A stretch of DNA of 10,727 nt from an uncultured Collinsella sp. (GCA_905197585.1 CAJJZO010000047.1:1-10727); one strand, 5' to 3'. Positions 1 to 7,255 are shown, numbered from the stretch's first letter. Program-made: numbers and translations. The notes: generated from the letters alone by a model not told the origin.

Positions 1-1
1 G

Positions 2-43
2 AGGAAGAAGGGCGTGAAGGGAGCGAAGAGCGTTGCTGCCTAG
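2..43 (+). CDS. Possible C-terminal tail of an upstream gene (partial)
   Basis: In frame 2 the first bases read as a short basic tail (RKKGVKGAKSVAA) ending at a TAG at 41-43. Such Lys-rich tails occur on several nucleic-acid-binding proteins, but 13 residues cannot identify a family. The other two forward frames contain early stops (TGA at 15-17, TAG at 46-48), and neither reads like the linker expected upstream of the histidine kinase that follows. If real, this gene ends 5 bases before the half-palindrome at 48-60, which is the apparent break point of that kinase. The rest lies outside the window. Confidence 0.3.
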   Translation, partial: RKKGVKGAKSVAA

Positions 44-47
44 GCTA

Positions 48-60
48 GCCCCTTGTCACA
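48..60 (+). repeat. Half-copy of palindrome D at the truncation point
   Basis: The 13 bases GCCCCTTGTCACA are identical to the right half of palindrome D (9848-9860). The matching left half is absent here. It lies between the stop at 41-43 and the first kinase-like codons at about 64, so it marks the boundary where the kinase 5' end is missing. Thirteen bases could match by chance, but the related copies D and E elsewhere in the window make a repeat remnant plausible. Confidence 0.45.
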
Positions 61-1254
61 CAAACTACCGAAGCCTCCAAAAAAGCCGATGCTGCCAACG
101 CCGCTAAGACGGCATTCCTCACGCGCATGAGCCACGACATCCGTACGCCGCTCAACGGTATCCTGGGCCTTATCGAAATTGAAGAATTGAAGGAAGGCGA
201 TATGCAAGTCGCCCGCGAGAGCCGTGCCAAGGCGCGCGTTGCCGCCAATCACCTGCTCTCGCTGATCAACGACATCCTCGAGATGGGAAAAATCGAAGAC
301 CGCAAGCTAACACTGGAACATGCGCCTTTTAACCTCAAAGAGCTTTGTGACGATACGCTGGTGCTGTGCAAGCTCCGCGCGTCCAGTAACGGCATCACCA
401 TGCAGGACAATAGTCTGCCGTACGCCACGGGGCCATACGTAATCGGCAGTCCCACCCATATCCGACAGGTCATGATCAACCTGTTAGACAACAGCATTAA
501 GTACAACAAGCACGGCGGCTCCGTCACCTTTAGTTCACAGACCAAGCCACTCGATAACGGGCGCGCGCTCTTTTGCTTTAGCGTTTCGGATACCGGCATT
601 GGCATGGCTCCCGAGTTTTTAAAGCATATCTATGAGCCGTTTGCCCAAGAAGGTGACGATGCGCGCAGCAAGTTCCAAGGAACCGGCATGGGCATGCCAA
701 TCGTCAAGTCGCTTATTGAACTGATGGGCGGCACCATCGAAGTCACCAGTGAGCTCCATGTGGGCACCACGTTCTACGTGGAAATTCCGCTCGATATCGA
801 CAAGAACCCCCGGGCGCGGGCGAATACGGTCGAGAGGGCGCTCGACTGCTCGCTCGCCGACATGAACGTGCTGCTCGCCGAAGACAACGAATTGAATGCC
901 GAGATTGCCCAGGCGCTGCTAGAATCCGAGGGCGTCGTGGTCACCCGCGCCGTCAACGGCAACGAAGTCGTCGATCTGTACCTGTCTCATCCCGCCGGCA
1001 GCTTCGATGCGATCCTGATGGACATTATGATGCCGGACATGGACGGTTACGAGGCAACCCGCGCGATTCGCCTGAGCGAGAAGGTCGATGCAGCCGATAT
1101 CCCCATCATCGCGCTCACCGCCAATGCCTTTGCCGAGGACGCCAAGGCGGCACACGACGCCGGCATGAACGCCCATCTGTCCAAACCGCTCGACTTTAAC
1201 AAGCTCAAAAACATACTCGCCCGCATCAAGAAAAACGGATCCGTTTCGCTATAG
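49..1254 (+). pseudogene. 5'-truncated hybrid sensor histidine kinase
   Basis: This frame encodes the cytoplasmic core of a hybrid histidine kinase, a membrane sensor that autophosphorylates on His and passes phosphate to its own receiver. Numbered from the first ATG (127), one sees the H-box MSHDIRTP with His3, N-box residues around Asn118/Asn122, the G1 box DTGIG at 155-159 and the G2 box GTGMGM at 185-190. The receiver spans about 246-368, with Glu252/Asp253, phosphoacceptor Asp299, Thr331 and Lys353. The signal helix continues upstream (EASKKADAANAAKTAFL) to a stop at 46-48. No ATG, GTG or TTG lies in frame between 49 and 126. The ATG at 127 has no ribosome-binding site and would leave the catalytic His as residue 3, removing half of the dimerisation helix. 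The sensor and membrane segments are absent, so I call it a remnant. An automatic annotation would probably give a 375-aa CDS at 127-1254. It is clearly paralogous to the kinase at 1846-4038. Confidence 0.75.
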
Positions 1255-1255
1255 T
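1250..1255 (+). promoter_or_regulatory. Possible -10 element for the Nim-family gene
   Basis: TATAGT differs from the consensus TATAAT at one position and overlaps the stop codon of the kinase remnant, 42 bases before the ATG at 1297. No good -35 hexamer is visible at 17-18 bases upstream. It would let the flavoprotein gene be expressed independently of the broken gene before it. Confidence 0.3.
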
Positions 1256-1296
1256 TTGTGCTCAACCACCACGCACGACCAGAAAGGAAGCCAACG

Positions 1297-1776
1297 ATGT
1301 TTAGGCCCTTACGTCGAAAGAAACGCGCCATCACTGACGAGGAAGCGCGCGAACTGCTCGCTACCTGCAAGCGCGGCGTCTTTGCCGTCAACGGCGACGA
1401 TGGCTACCCGTACGCCATTCCCGTCAACTACTTCTTTGACGCCGAGCACGACAAGATTTATTTCCATGGCGCCAAAGCCGGCCACAAGGTCGACGCACTC
1501 AAGCGCGATGACAAGGTCTGCTTTACCGTTTACGGCAACGAGTGGCACAAGGACGGTGACTGGGCTCCCTACGTTATGAGTACCGTGGTCTTTGGCCGCT
1601 GTCGCCTGGCGAACGACACTCCCGCGTTTATCGAAGACAAAGTCCGCCAGCTCGCCCTTAAGTACTACCCTTCTGCCGAAGAAGTCGAAGAGGAAATCGC
1701 CAAAGACATCAAGGGCGTCCAACTCTACGAGATTTCGATTGAGCATCTTTGCGGCAAGCAGATTCAAGAAAAGTAA
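1297..1776 (+). CDS. Pyridoxamine 5'-phosphate oxidase-like flavoprotein, Nim family
   Basis: A 159-aa protein of the PNPOx-like split-barrel fold, closest in style to the NimA group of small FMN-binding proteins, some members of which reduce 5-nitroimidazoles. Visible family features are the strand pair GYPYAIPVNYFFD (36-48), the flavin-phosphate segment IYFHGAKAGHKVDALK (54-69), the strand VCFTVYG (74-80), VVFGRCR (97-103) and the C-terminal VQLYEISIEHLCGK (141-154). It has no signal peptide or membrane segment and should be cytosolic. I chose the ATG at 1297 because GGAAG lies 6 bases before it; the GTG at 1258 lacks a ribosome-binding site and adds an unfamiliar 13-residue leader. It follows the kinase remnant by 42 bp and ends before a strong hairpin shared with the convergent kinase gene. 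Family assignment is firm. Substrate is unknown, and nitroimidazole reduction is only one possibility. Confidence 0.88.
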   Translation: MFRPLRRKKRAITDEEARELLATCKRGVFAVNGDDGYPYAIPVNYFFDAEHDKIYFHGAKAGHKVDALKRDDKVCFTVYGNEWHKDGDWAPYVMSTVVFGRCRLANDTPAFIEDKVRQLALKYYPSAEEVEEEIAKDIKGVQLYEISIEHLCGKQIQEK

Positions 1777-1803
1777 GCCCCTCAGCAGGCCTCATCAATA
1801 ATA

Positions 1804-1843
1804 ATATGGCCCGGTTCCAACCCACCTTGGAACCGGGCCATAT
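1804..1843. terminator. Bidirectional terminator hairpin between convergent genes
   Basis: A perfect 17-bp inverted repeat (arms 1804-1820 and 1827-1843, starting ATATGGCCCGGTTCCAA) closes on a 6-base loop, CCCACC. It lies 27 bases after the Nim-family stop and 2 bases after the minus-strand kinase stop (1846-1848). On the minus strand it is followed by TATTATTATTG, a broken T-tract, so it fits best as the terminator of the kinase operon. On the + strand the tail is less T-rich. The sequence is unlike the palindromes A-E. Confidence 0.85.
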
Positions 1844-1845
1844 GC

Positions 1846-4038
1846 TTATGAAGCGTCGGCGGCGATGTGCGCTAGCGCCTCGACGAGCTCTTGCGAGCTC
1901 ACAGGTTTGCTCAGGTGCGCGTTCATGCCCGCCTCACGCGAAAGCCTACGGTCGTCGGCAAAGGCGTTGGCACTCACGGCGATAATCGGCGTGGTCGCGG
2001 CATCCTCGCGATCGAGTGCTCGAATCTGACGCGTGGCCTCAAGGCCATCGATGCCAGGCATCATGATGTCCATCAACACCACGTCGTACTCGTGCGGTGC
2101 GCTCGCGGTAAACATCTCGACGGCAGACTCACCATCCTTAGCATGCGTCACGATGGCACCGGCACGGCTGAGCGTAAACTGCGCGATCTCGGCATTCAGA
2201 TCGTTATCCTCTACGAGCAAAACGCGCAAGCCCTGGAGCGCATCGCCGTCTCCCGCATCCGCGGGCACTGCCTGAGGAATCTCGGAGCGGTCGCACTTCT
2301 CGAACGGCAGGCGAATGGTAAACGTCGTCCCCTGCCCCAAGACACTCGTAAAGCTCATGGTTCCGCCCATAAGCTCGACCAGCTGTTTTGCGATAGGCGC
2401 GCCCAGGCCAGTTCCCGACGAAGCGCCTTCCACCTGCTGCTCCTCGCGGCAAAACGGCTCGTAGAGGTGCTTTTGGAACTCCTCGCTCATGCCAATACCG
2501 TTGTCGGCGATCGTGTATTCATAGACGGGGACACCATCCGCTGGCTCCACCTCGCGGCACACCAGGCGGACATAGCCGCCCTGGCGGTTGTACTTGACGG
2601 CATTGCCGGCAATATTGAGCAACAAACGCTTGAGGTGCGTCACGCTCACCCGCGCATAGGGATGATTAAGCGTCTGCTGGTCGGAGATAATTGTCACCAG
2701 ACGCTCCTCGGCCTGGCGCTCCAGAATATCGCGCACTTCACAGTTGAGGGCCACCAAATTTATGGGCACGAGGTTCAGGTCGACCTGCCCGCTCTCCAGG
2801 CGACTCATATCGAGCGCCTCGTTGGCAAGGTCGAGCAGCAGTCCCGATGCCGTCCAGATTTTTGAGCGGCACTCAGTCTGCTTTTGCAGATCGTCCGCAT
2901 TGGCATCGCCAACCTCGACCATGCCGCGAATGCCGTTGATGGGCGTGCGCAGATCGTGGCTCATGCGACGCAGAAACTCCGTCTTTGCCGAGTTGGCAGA
3001 CGAGGCCTCACGCGCCGCCTTTGCCAGCTTGTCGCCATAGTCGCGCTCCTGCTGCAGCAAGTCCGTCAAACGTCGACGATCAGCGCGGCGACGCACCGTC
3101 ACAACAACGGCTATAACACCGCCGTAGAGCACCAGCACGCCGGCGGCAACAGCCGCGGCGACCTCAAAGTAGCGCTGCGCCGAGGCATAGGTGTACACAT
3201 AGAATTTGTGCGCTTTTCCAAATGTGCCCAAATACCACTCGCCGTCGGCGTTAACCAATCTGACCTTACCAGCCAGGCATCGATCCTTAATACCGTCGAC
3301 AATAAAGACATCCGTCGCAGGCAGATCGAACACGCCCAATACGGTGGGTTCAACGGCATTGGTCGCAACGACCTTGCCGTCGCTTTCGATCACGATATTG
3401 CCGCTATCGATGGTTTCATAGCCATCAAGCAGGCTCTGCAGTTTGAGTGTATTGCTTGCAACCGCTTTCGCGCTCTGATGCCTTACCGCGATAACGATGC
3501 CCTCGCCATCCTGCCGAGTCACGCAGCCAATGTCTGCAACCGAATCATCCGCAAGCGTAATACTATCGGTATAAGACTTAAGCGGATGGGTTGCCACCTC
3601 CAACACGGGCGCTTCTTTGAGATACGTAGCAAGCGACTCGTAGCCCACGCCATCCGTCGAGGACTCGGACACCAAGTTGCCCGATGCGTCCGTCACGATC
3701 AGCGCACTCACGTTGAACTGGTCAGCATATTGCTCCAGCGCGGCGTTATCCACCGAGCCGTCGCGCTCCATATCGCGCGCCGCCTCTCCGGCGATCTCCA
3801 TAACGCGAATCAGGTTTTTGGTCGTATAGGCGCTATTGAATGCATCGTAGGAAAGGCTCTGCGTCGCCACGTAATCGACAACGTCGGCAAAGCGCTGCTC
3901 GGCCTGGGCTGTCGTGTAACCGTAGCTCATCATGCCGGCAACAACCGAGAGCGCTATCCCCAACAGGGCGGCAATGAGCCATACCCATGCCGAACGATCG
4001 TCCCGCTCCTCTACGGCGTGGTCGGGCGCATCGATCAT
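1846..4038 (-). CDS. Membrane hybrid sensor histidine kinase with receiver domain
   Basis: A complete 730-aa hybrid kinase. TM1 is at about 17-37 and an extracytoplasmic region at about 40-290. That region has two Cache/PAS-like strand pairs (VSALIVTDASGNLVSE near 110 and GNIVIESDGKVVATN near 213), suggesting a double-Cache sensor. TM2 is at about 291-315 and a basic, coiled linker at 316-358. The H-box has His361 (MSHDLRTPING). The ATPase domain shows Asn475/Asn479, DNGIG at 512-516 and GTGLG at 542-546. The C-terminal receiver (about 604-726) has Glu610/Asp611, phosphoacceptor Asp657, Ser689 and Lys711. All catalytic residues are intact. No HPt domain or output regulator is in the window, so the phosphate must pass to a partner encoded elsewhere, or the receiver acts as an internal brake. 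The start codon overlaps the stop of the binding-protein gene in an ATGA, implying translational coupling and a joint sensing role. Confidence 0.92.
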   Translation of the reverse strand: MIDAPDHAVEERDDRSAWVWLIAALLGIALSVVAGMMSYGYTTAQAEQRFADVVDYVATQSLSYDAFNSAYTTKNLIRVMEIAGEAARDMERDGSVDNAALEQYADQFNVSALIVTDASGNLVSESSTDGVGYESLATYLKEAPVLEVATHPLKSYTDSITLADDSVADIGCVTRQDGEGIVIAVRHQSAKAVASNTLKLQSLLDGYETIDSGNIVIESDGKVVATNAVEPTVLGVFDLPATDVFIVDGIKDRCLAGKVRLVNADGEWYLGTFGKAHKFYVYTYASAQRYFEVAAAVAAGVLVLYGGVIAVVVTVRRRADRRRLTDLLQQERDYGDKLAKAAREASSANSAKTEFLRRMSHDLRTPINGIRGMVEVGDANADDLQKQTECRSKIWTASGLLLDLANEALDMSRLESGQVDLNLVPINLVALNCEVRDILERQAEERLVTIISDQQTLNHPYARVSVTHLKRLLLNIAGNAVKYNRQGGYVRLVCREVEPADGVPVYEYTIADNGIGMSEEFQKHLYEPFCREEQQVEGASSGTGLGAPIAKQLVELMGGTMSFTSVLGQGTTFTIRLPFEKCDRSEIPQAVPADAGDGDALQGLRVLLVEDNDLNAEIAQFTLSRAGAIVTHAKDGESAVEMFTASAPHEYDVVLMDIMMPGIDGLEATRQIRALDREDAATTPIIAVSANAFADDRRLSREAGMNAHLSKPVSSQELVEALAHIAADAS

Positions 4039-4904
4039 GACAGGCCCTCCGTATTCAAAAATGGTGCAGGGTCATCAAAGTACTTTGACACCAGGCGTTC
4101 CATGGTGCCATCGACAAGCATTTCTTGGTAGGCATGGGTGAGCTTAACGTCGATGCCGCGCGTATCGTTGAGATCGAAAGCGGTGCCCAAACCAACCTCC
4201 AGCAGCGGCTCATCCAAAATGCGATACGTCACACCATAGTCTTTTTCGTAGGTGAGCAGCGAAGACTCATGCGCGGCGATGGCGTCGACCAGGCCCTCGA
4301 CGAGCGCCGGGTTCAGGCATGAGCGGTCCGAAAAGCTGTAGAGCTCCTTGATCTGCGGAACGTTTTCATTTGTACGATTGAGCAAAATGTCCTCGGGCTT
4401 GGTAGTGGACTGGACCGCCACAACCTTGTCCTCAAGATCGGCAAGCGTGTAGATATCGCTCTGGGGATCGACCGCGACTACCTGGCGGCTCGCAAGGTAC
4501 GGGCCGGCCCAACGATACTCGTTCTCGCGACCCGTCATGCTAAAGCTGCCCATGACGCAATCGAGCTCGCCGCTCGCCAGCAGCTCTTTCTTCTTTTCCC
4601 AATCGATCAGCTGGTATTTTGGCTTGTAACCAATGCGGGCCAAAGCCTCGGTCAATATCTCGACATCCAGGCCAACGATATCGCCGTACTCGTCGGTATA
4701 CACAAACGGTGGATAGAGGTCGCTGCCGACGTTGAGCGTCGTAAGGTCGTCGTCTTTGACTTGCGAGGCGTCCAGACCTTCTAATGCAGACGTCGAGGCT
4801 CCGTCATTCGACCCGGAACAGCCGGCTATCGCTACGACAAAGGCACACACTACCGCAAGCGCAACAAACAACGATATGGCAACCGAGCGGCGAGGTCTTT
4901 TCAT
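4035..4904 (-). CDS. Extracytoplasmic amino-acid-type solute-binding lipoprotein
   Basis: A 289-aa family-3 solute-binding protein (SBP_bac_3). The N-terminus is basic (MKRPRR), followed by a hydrophobic stretch and the lipobox VAIAGC with lipidated Cys29, so it should be anchored on the outer face of the membrane. The binding domain starts near 57 (LNVGSDLYPPFVY) and shows the hinge and ligand segments FSMTGRENEYRWAGPY (121-136) and VVAVQSTT (161-168), and ends KYFDD. The Asp usual in the 'vDa..xD' motif of amino-acid binders aligns with His212 (DAIAAHES), so the ligand may be atypical. I chose the ATG at 4904 because GGAG precedes it by 4 bases and the lipoprotein signal starts there; the longer frame to 4979 adds 25 residues before the signal. 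No ABC permease or ATPase is next to it. Its stop overlaps the kinase start, pointing to a role in signal reception rather than uptake. Confidence 0.9.
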   Translation of the reverse strand: MKRPRRSVAISLFVALAVVCAFVVAIAGCSGSNDGASTSALEGLDASQVKDDDLTTLNVGSDLYPPFVYTDEYGDIVGLDVEILTEALARIGYKPKYQLIDWEKKKELLASGELDCVMGSFSMTGRENEYRWAGPYLASRQVVAVDPQSDIYTLADLEDKVVAVQSTTKPEDILLNRTNENVPQIKELYSFSDRSCLNPALVEGLVDAIAAHESSLLTYEKDYGVTYRILDEPLLEVGLGTAFDLNDTRGIDVKLTHAYQEMLVDGTMERLVSKYFDDPAPFLNTEGLS

Positions 4905-4947
4905 CGAGCTCCAGACGATCCTATTCACGGACTGAAATGCTAAAAAA

Positions 4948-4956
4948 ATAATAGCA
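4948..4956 (-). promoter_or_regulatory. Extended -10 promoter for the binding-protein/kinase operon
   Basis: On the minus strand the bases read TGCTATTAT: an extended -10 (TGN) followed by TATTAT, which differs from TATAAT at one position. Transcription would start near 4941, giving a leader of about 37 bases to the ATG at 4904. The surrounding AT-rich patch stands out from the GC-rich genes. No convincing -35 box is visible, as is common for extended -10 promoters. Confidence 0.5.
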
Positions 4957-5002
4957 AATGAAATCACTCGAGCGCCCAATGGTTACAGACGCCTTACCGT
5001 AC

Positions 5003-5034
5003 GGGACCTTCCCGCCGACGCGGCAGAAGGCCCC
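5003..5034 (-). terminator. Imperfect hairpin downstream of the MalY-like gene
   Basis: Arms 5003-5016 and 5022-5034 can pair in 11 positions with one mismatch and a small internal bulge around the 5-base loop GACGC. The hairpin lies 16 bases after the stop of the PLP enzyme gene. No T-tract follows on the minus strand, so intrinsic termination is uncertain. It also sits just upstream of the extended -10 of the next operon. Confidence 0.3.
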
Positions 5035-5049
5035 GCGCGAAGCTCTCAT

Positions 5050-6264
5050 TTACCGTGCATTAAAAACGTAGTGGTCCAGGCGGTCGCACGCCTCTCTCAC
5101 GCGCGAAAGCGGCAGCGCCAGATTCACGCGAATGTGGCAGGGTCCGTGGAACGGGCGGCCGTCCTGATACCCCACGCCCACGCGCGCTCCCTCGTCGAGC
5201 AGCCACTGAATATCGCGGCCATGCTCGCAGCACCACTCGGCGCAGTCCAGAAACACCATGTACGTGCCCTGCGGACGCGAATAGGACACGCCCTCAAAAT
5301 GCTCGTCCGCGTAATCGCAGAAGTACTCGATATTGCCGGCAAGCACCTGGTTGAGCTCGTCCACCCACTCATAGCCCTGCGGCTGGTAAGCACCGATAAG
5401 CGCATGCATGGAGAGGACATTCATCTCGTTGTAGTGGGTCTTGTTGGACACGGCGCACACGCGGTCGCGCAGCGTCTCGTTATAGATGATGTGATAGCTG
5501 CCGACCAGACCCGCCAGGTTGAACGTCTTGCTGGGCGCGTAGAGGGCAACCGTGCGCATGCGGGCATCCTCGCTCACCGACTGCGTCGGGATATGCTTGT
5601 GCCCCGGCAGGATGATATCGGACCAAATCTCGTCCGAGATCACCACGCAATCGTGCTGGCGATAAATGTCCATGGCGCGCTCAATCTCGTCACGCTCCCA
5701 CACGCGGCCGCAGGGATTGTGCGGCGAGCAGAACACCGCGGCATGGATGTGGTTTTGGGCGAGCTTGCGCTCCATGTCCTCAAAGTCCATGCGCCACACG
5801 CCCTGGTCGTCGAGCTTAAGCGGGCTGTGGACAATGCGATAGCCTGCGGCTTCGATAGACTTGGTAAAGCCGATGTAGGTGGGGCTGTGGACCAGCACCG
5901 CATCGCCCGGCTGAACATACGCACGCAGCGTCGACACGACACCGCCCAGCACGCCGTTTTCGTAGCCGATATGCTCAAGTGCCAGGCCCTCGACGCCATT
6001 GCGGCGACTCTGCCATTCGATGATGCGGTCAAAGTACTCGTCGCGCGGATTGAAATAGCCAAACATGGGGTGCTGCGCGCGCTGAATGATGTGCTCCTGG
6101 ACCGTGGGCACCGTGGCAAAATTCATGTCGGCCACCCACATGGGGATGCGGTCGAAGCCCTCGTCGGGTGCGTTCGGAGCCATACCGGGAATTTCACCCC
6201 AAGAGTCAACGGCGATAGAGTCCATGCCGTGGCGGTCGATAAGCAAGCTAAAGTCGTATTTCAT
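5050..6264 (-). CDS. MalY/PatB-family PLP-dependent aminotransferase/C-S lyase
   Basis: A 404-aa fold-type I PLP enzyme of the MalY/PatB group, known for cystathionine beta-lyase (C-S lyase) activity that releases homocysteine, or H2S from cysteine. Family landmarks are the N-terminal YDFSLLIDRHGMDSIAVD and PMWVADMNF (41-49, the MalY-type substrate-site segment), GYFNP (69-73), HSPTY (126-130), SPHNPCGR (180-187) with Asn183, VISDEIW (208-214) with Asp211 for the PLP nitrogen, Tyr242, and the Schiff-base Lys246 in YAPSKTFNLAG. Arg379 in HIRVNLALP should bind the substrate carboxylate. Length matches the family (about 390-400 aa). The ATG at 6264 is preceded by GGGAG 6 bases away. It is cytosolic. 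It appears to be a single-gene unit, 112 bp from trmO and 145 bp from the next gene. C-S lyase activity is more likely than transamination, but the exact substrate cannot be read from sequence. Confidence 0.92.
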   Translation of the reverse strand: MKYDFSLLIDRHGMDSIAVDSWGEIPGMAPNAPDEGFDRIPMWVADMNFATVPTVQEHIIQRAQHPMFGYFNPRDEYFDRIIEWQSRRNGVEGLALEHIGYENGVLGGVVSTLRAYVQPGDAVLVHSPTYIGFTKSIEAAGYRIVHSPLKLDDQGVWRMDFEDMERKLAQNHIHAAVFCSPHNPCGRVWERDEIERAMDIYRQHDCVVISDEIWSDIILPGHKHIPTQSVSEDARMRTVALYAPSKTFNLAGLVGSYHIIYNETLRDRVCAVSNKTHYNEMNVLSMHALIGAYQPQGYEWVDELNQVLAGNIEYFCDYADEHFEGVSYSRPQGTYMVFLDCAEWCCEHGRDIQWLLDEGARVGVGYQDGRPFHGPCHIRVNLALPLSRVREACDRLDHYVFNAR

Positions 6265-6376
6265 GCTGAGCTCCCGTGCTAAGCGGATTGTTTCGGTAGG
6301 CGTTATTGTCCACCAGCGCGGGCGGTTTTGGCGCGGGGTTTGGCGCTTAATTTGACGGGTGCGGACGAATGGCTGG

Positions 6377-7114
6377 TTAGTCTTGCGCGTCGTTGACGGC
6401 GACCACGGTTAGCTGGGTTTTATCGACCGTAAAAGATATGTCAAGCCCGGCGAAGGCCAGATGATAGACGCGGTTTGGCTCGTGCTTGCTGCCCGCGCGG
6501 CGCGGATCTTGGCGAAGGACTTCGACCAAGCCGGGGAGCTTTGCGCTTGGGACTTTGTCTTGTAGTGTTTGCGAGAACTCGACGTCGAGCTCTTGCCACG
6601 GGGCGTCCTCAATCCAGCCGCCCGTTGCATCCGGGTGGCAGTCCGCAAACGGAATGTAGGGCTTAATGTCGTAGATGGGCGTACCGTCGCGCAGGTCGGC
6701 CCCCAGCACATGGATGATGGGGCCGTCGTCGGTGAACTCGACACGATCGAGCCTGGCGCAGGTAAGCCCAATGGGATTAGGGCGAAACGGACTGCGCGTG
6801 GCAAACACGCCCACGCGCTCGGCTCCACCAAGACGCGGCGGGCGCACGGTCTTCGACCACTTGACGTTGGTGCCGGATCTGTCCTGCGACTTGGCATCGG
6901 CAGCTATGTCCTTAGCCGTGCCGCCGGGCGTTCCATTTTCGAAGCGCCACAGCAGCCATAGATGAGAGAAAGAGTCCAGACCCTCGACCGCTGCGTTGGA
7001 GGCAAATTCCGGCTCAAAGACAATGCGTCCCTGCAGATGGGGTGCCAAAAAACTGTTACGCGGAATGCCGAACTTCTGCGGCAGGTCCGTATGTATGTGT
7101 GCAATAGGTTCCAT
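6377..7114 (-). CDS. trmO: tRNA (N6-threonylcarbamoyladenosine37-N6)-methyltransferase TrmO
   Basis: A 245-aa TrmO (TsaA/YaeB/VirR-type) protein that uses S-adenosylmethionine to methylate N6-threonylcarbamoyladenosine at position 37 of threonine tRNAs, refining decoding. Diagnostic segments are the N-terminal IAHIHTDLPQKFGIPRNS (4-21), FSHLWLLWRFEN (49-60), VGVFATRSPFRPNPIG (101-116), DLRDGTPIYDIKPYIPFAD (140-158) and RQDPRR (201-206), all in the expected order. Length is close to the E. coli protein (about 235 aa). Two in-frame ATGs, at 7123 and 7114, are possible; neither has a Shine-Dalgarno sequence. I prefer 7114 because translation from it opens directly with the family N-terminus, and because TACAAT ends exactly 7 bases upstream, which suits a leaderless mRNA. 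The open frame continues far upstream to 7975, but that part is antisense to the regulator gene and is not coding. Confidence 0.93.
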   Translation of the reverse strand: MEPIAHIHTDLPQKFGIPRNSFLAPHLQGRIVFEPEFASNAAVEGLDSFSHLWLLWRFENGTPGGTAKDIAADAKSQDRSGTNVKWSKTVRPPRLGGAERVGVFATRSPFRPNPIGLTCARLDRVEFTDDGPIIHVLGADLRDGTPIYDIKPYIPFADCHPDATGGWIEDAPWQELDVEFSQTLQDKVPSAKLPGLVEVLRQDPRRAGSKHEPNRVYHLAFAGLDISFTVDKTQLTVVAVNDAQD

Positions 7115-7121
7115 GCCGGTC

Positions 7122-7127
7122 ATTGTA
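7122..7127 (-). promoter_or_regulatory. Putative -10 box giving a leaderless trmO transcript
   Basis: On the minus strand TACAAT (one mismatch to TATAAT) is followed by 7 bases and then the ATG at 7114, so transcription would begin at the start codon itself. This explains the lack of a ribosome-binding site. The hexamer at -35 (CAACGC) is poor, so the call is tentative. Confidence 0.4.
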
Positions 7128-7181
7128 CGGCATGGGGGCATGGGGCGTTGCGCGCAATTCTTCGCCGCGGTCCTCCGTCGT

Positions 7182-7196
7182 GCAACCAACGGTTGC
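7182..7196. promoter_or_regulatory. Inverted repeat, candidate operator in the divergent region
   Basis: GCAACC-AAC-GGTTGC is a perfect 6-bp inverted repeat with a 3-base spacer. It lies immediately upstream of the -35 hexamer of the regulator promoter and between the divergent trmO and regulator genes. A dimeric XRE-type repressor typically binds such a site, so autoregulation by the adjacent gene product is plausible but inferred. Confidence 0.4.
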
Positions 7197-7225
7197 TTGG
7201 AAGGGCACCTGCTGCCGCGTATGCT
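7197..7225 (+). promoter_or_regulatory. Putative promoter of the XRE-TipAS regulator
   Basis: TTGGAA (7197-7202) and TATGCT (7220-7225) each match 4 of 6 consensus bases and are separated by exactly 17 bases. The start codon at 7256 is 30 bases downstream, with AGAAAGGAG ending 8 bases before it. Confidence 0.45.
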
Positions 7226-7255
7226 TAAGCCATCAACCAGCAGAAAGGAGCCGCT

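Noticed and set aside
1258..1296. GTG start extending the Nim-family protein by 13 residues
   Set aside because: It has no ribosome-binding site, and the ATG at 1297 has a well-spaced GGAAG.
2884..4131. Open + strand frame of 415 codons
   Set aside because: It is the complement of the kinase and binding-protein genes, with a composition typical of shadow frames and no recognisable domain.
4905..4979. Upstream ATG extending the binding protein by 25 residues
   Set aside because: It would bury the lipoprotein signal behind a second hydrophobic leader and would start upstream of the predicted promoter.
5071..6282. Open + strand frame of 403 codons
   Set aside because: It mirrors the MalY-like gene in antisense; that gene has complete catalytic motifs, so this frame is a shadow.
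6325..6346. Short direct repeat GGnTTTGGCGC between malY-like gene and trmO
   Set aside because: Only two short, imperfect units in GC-rich spacer, with no pairing or known motif; likely chance.
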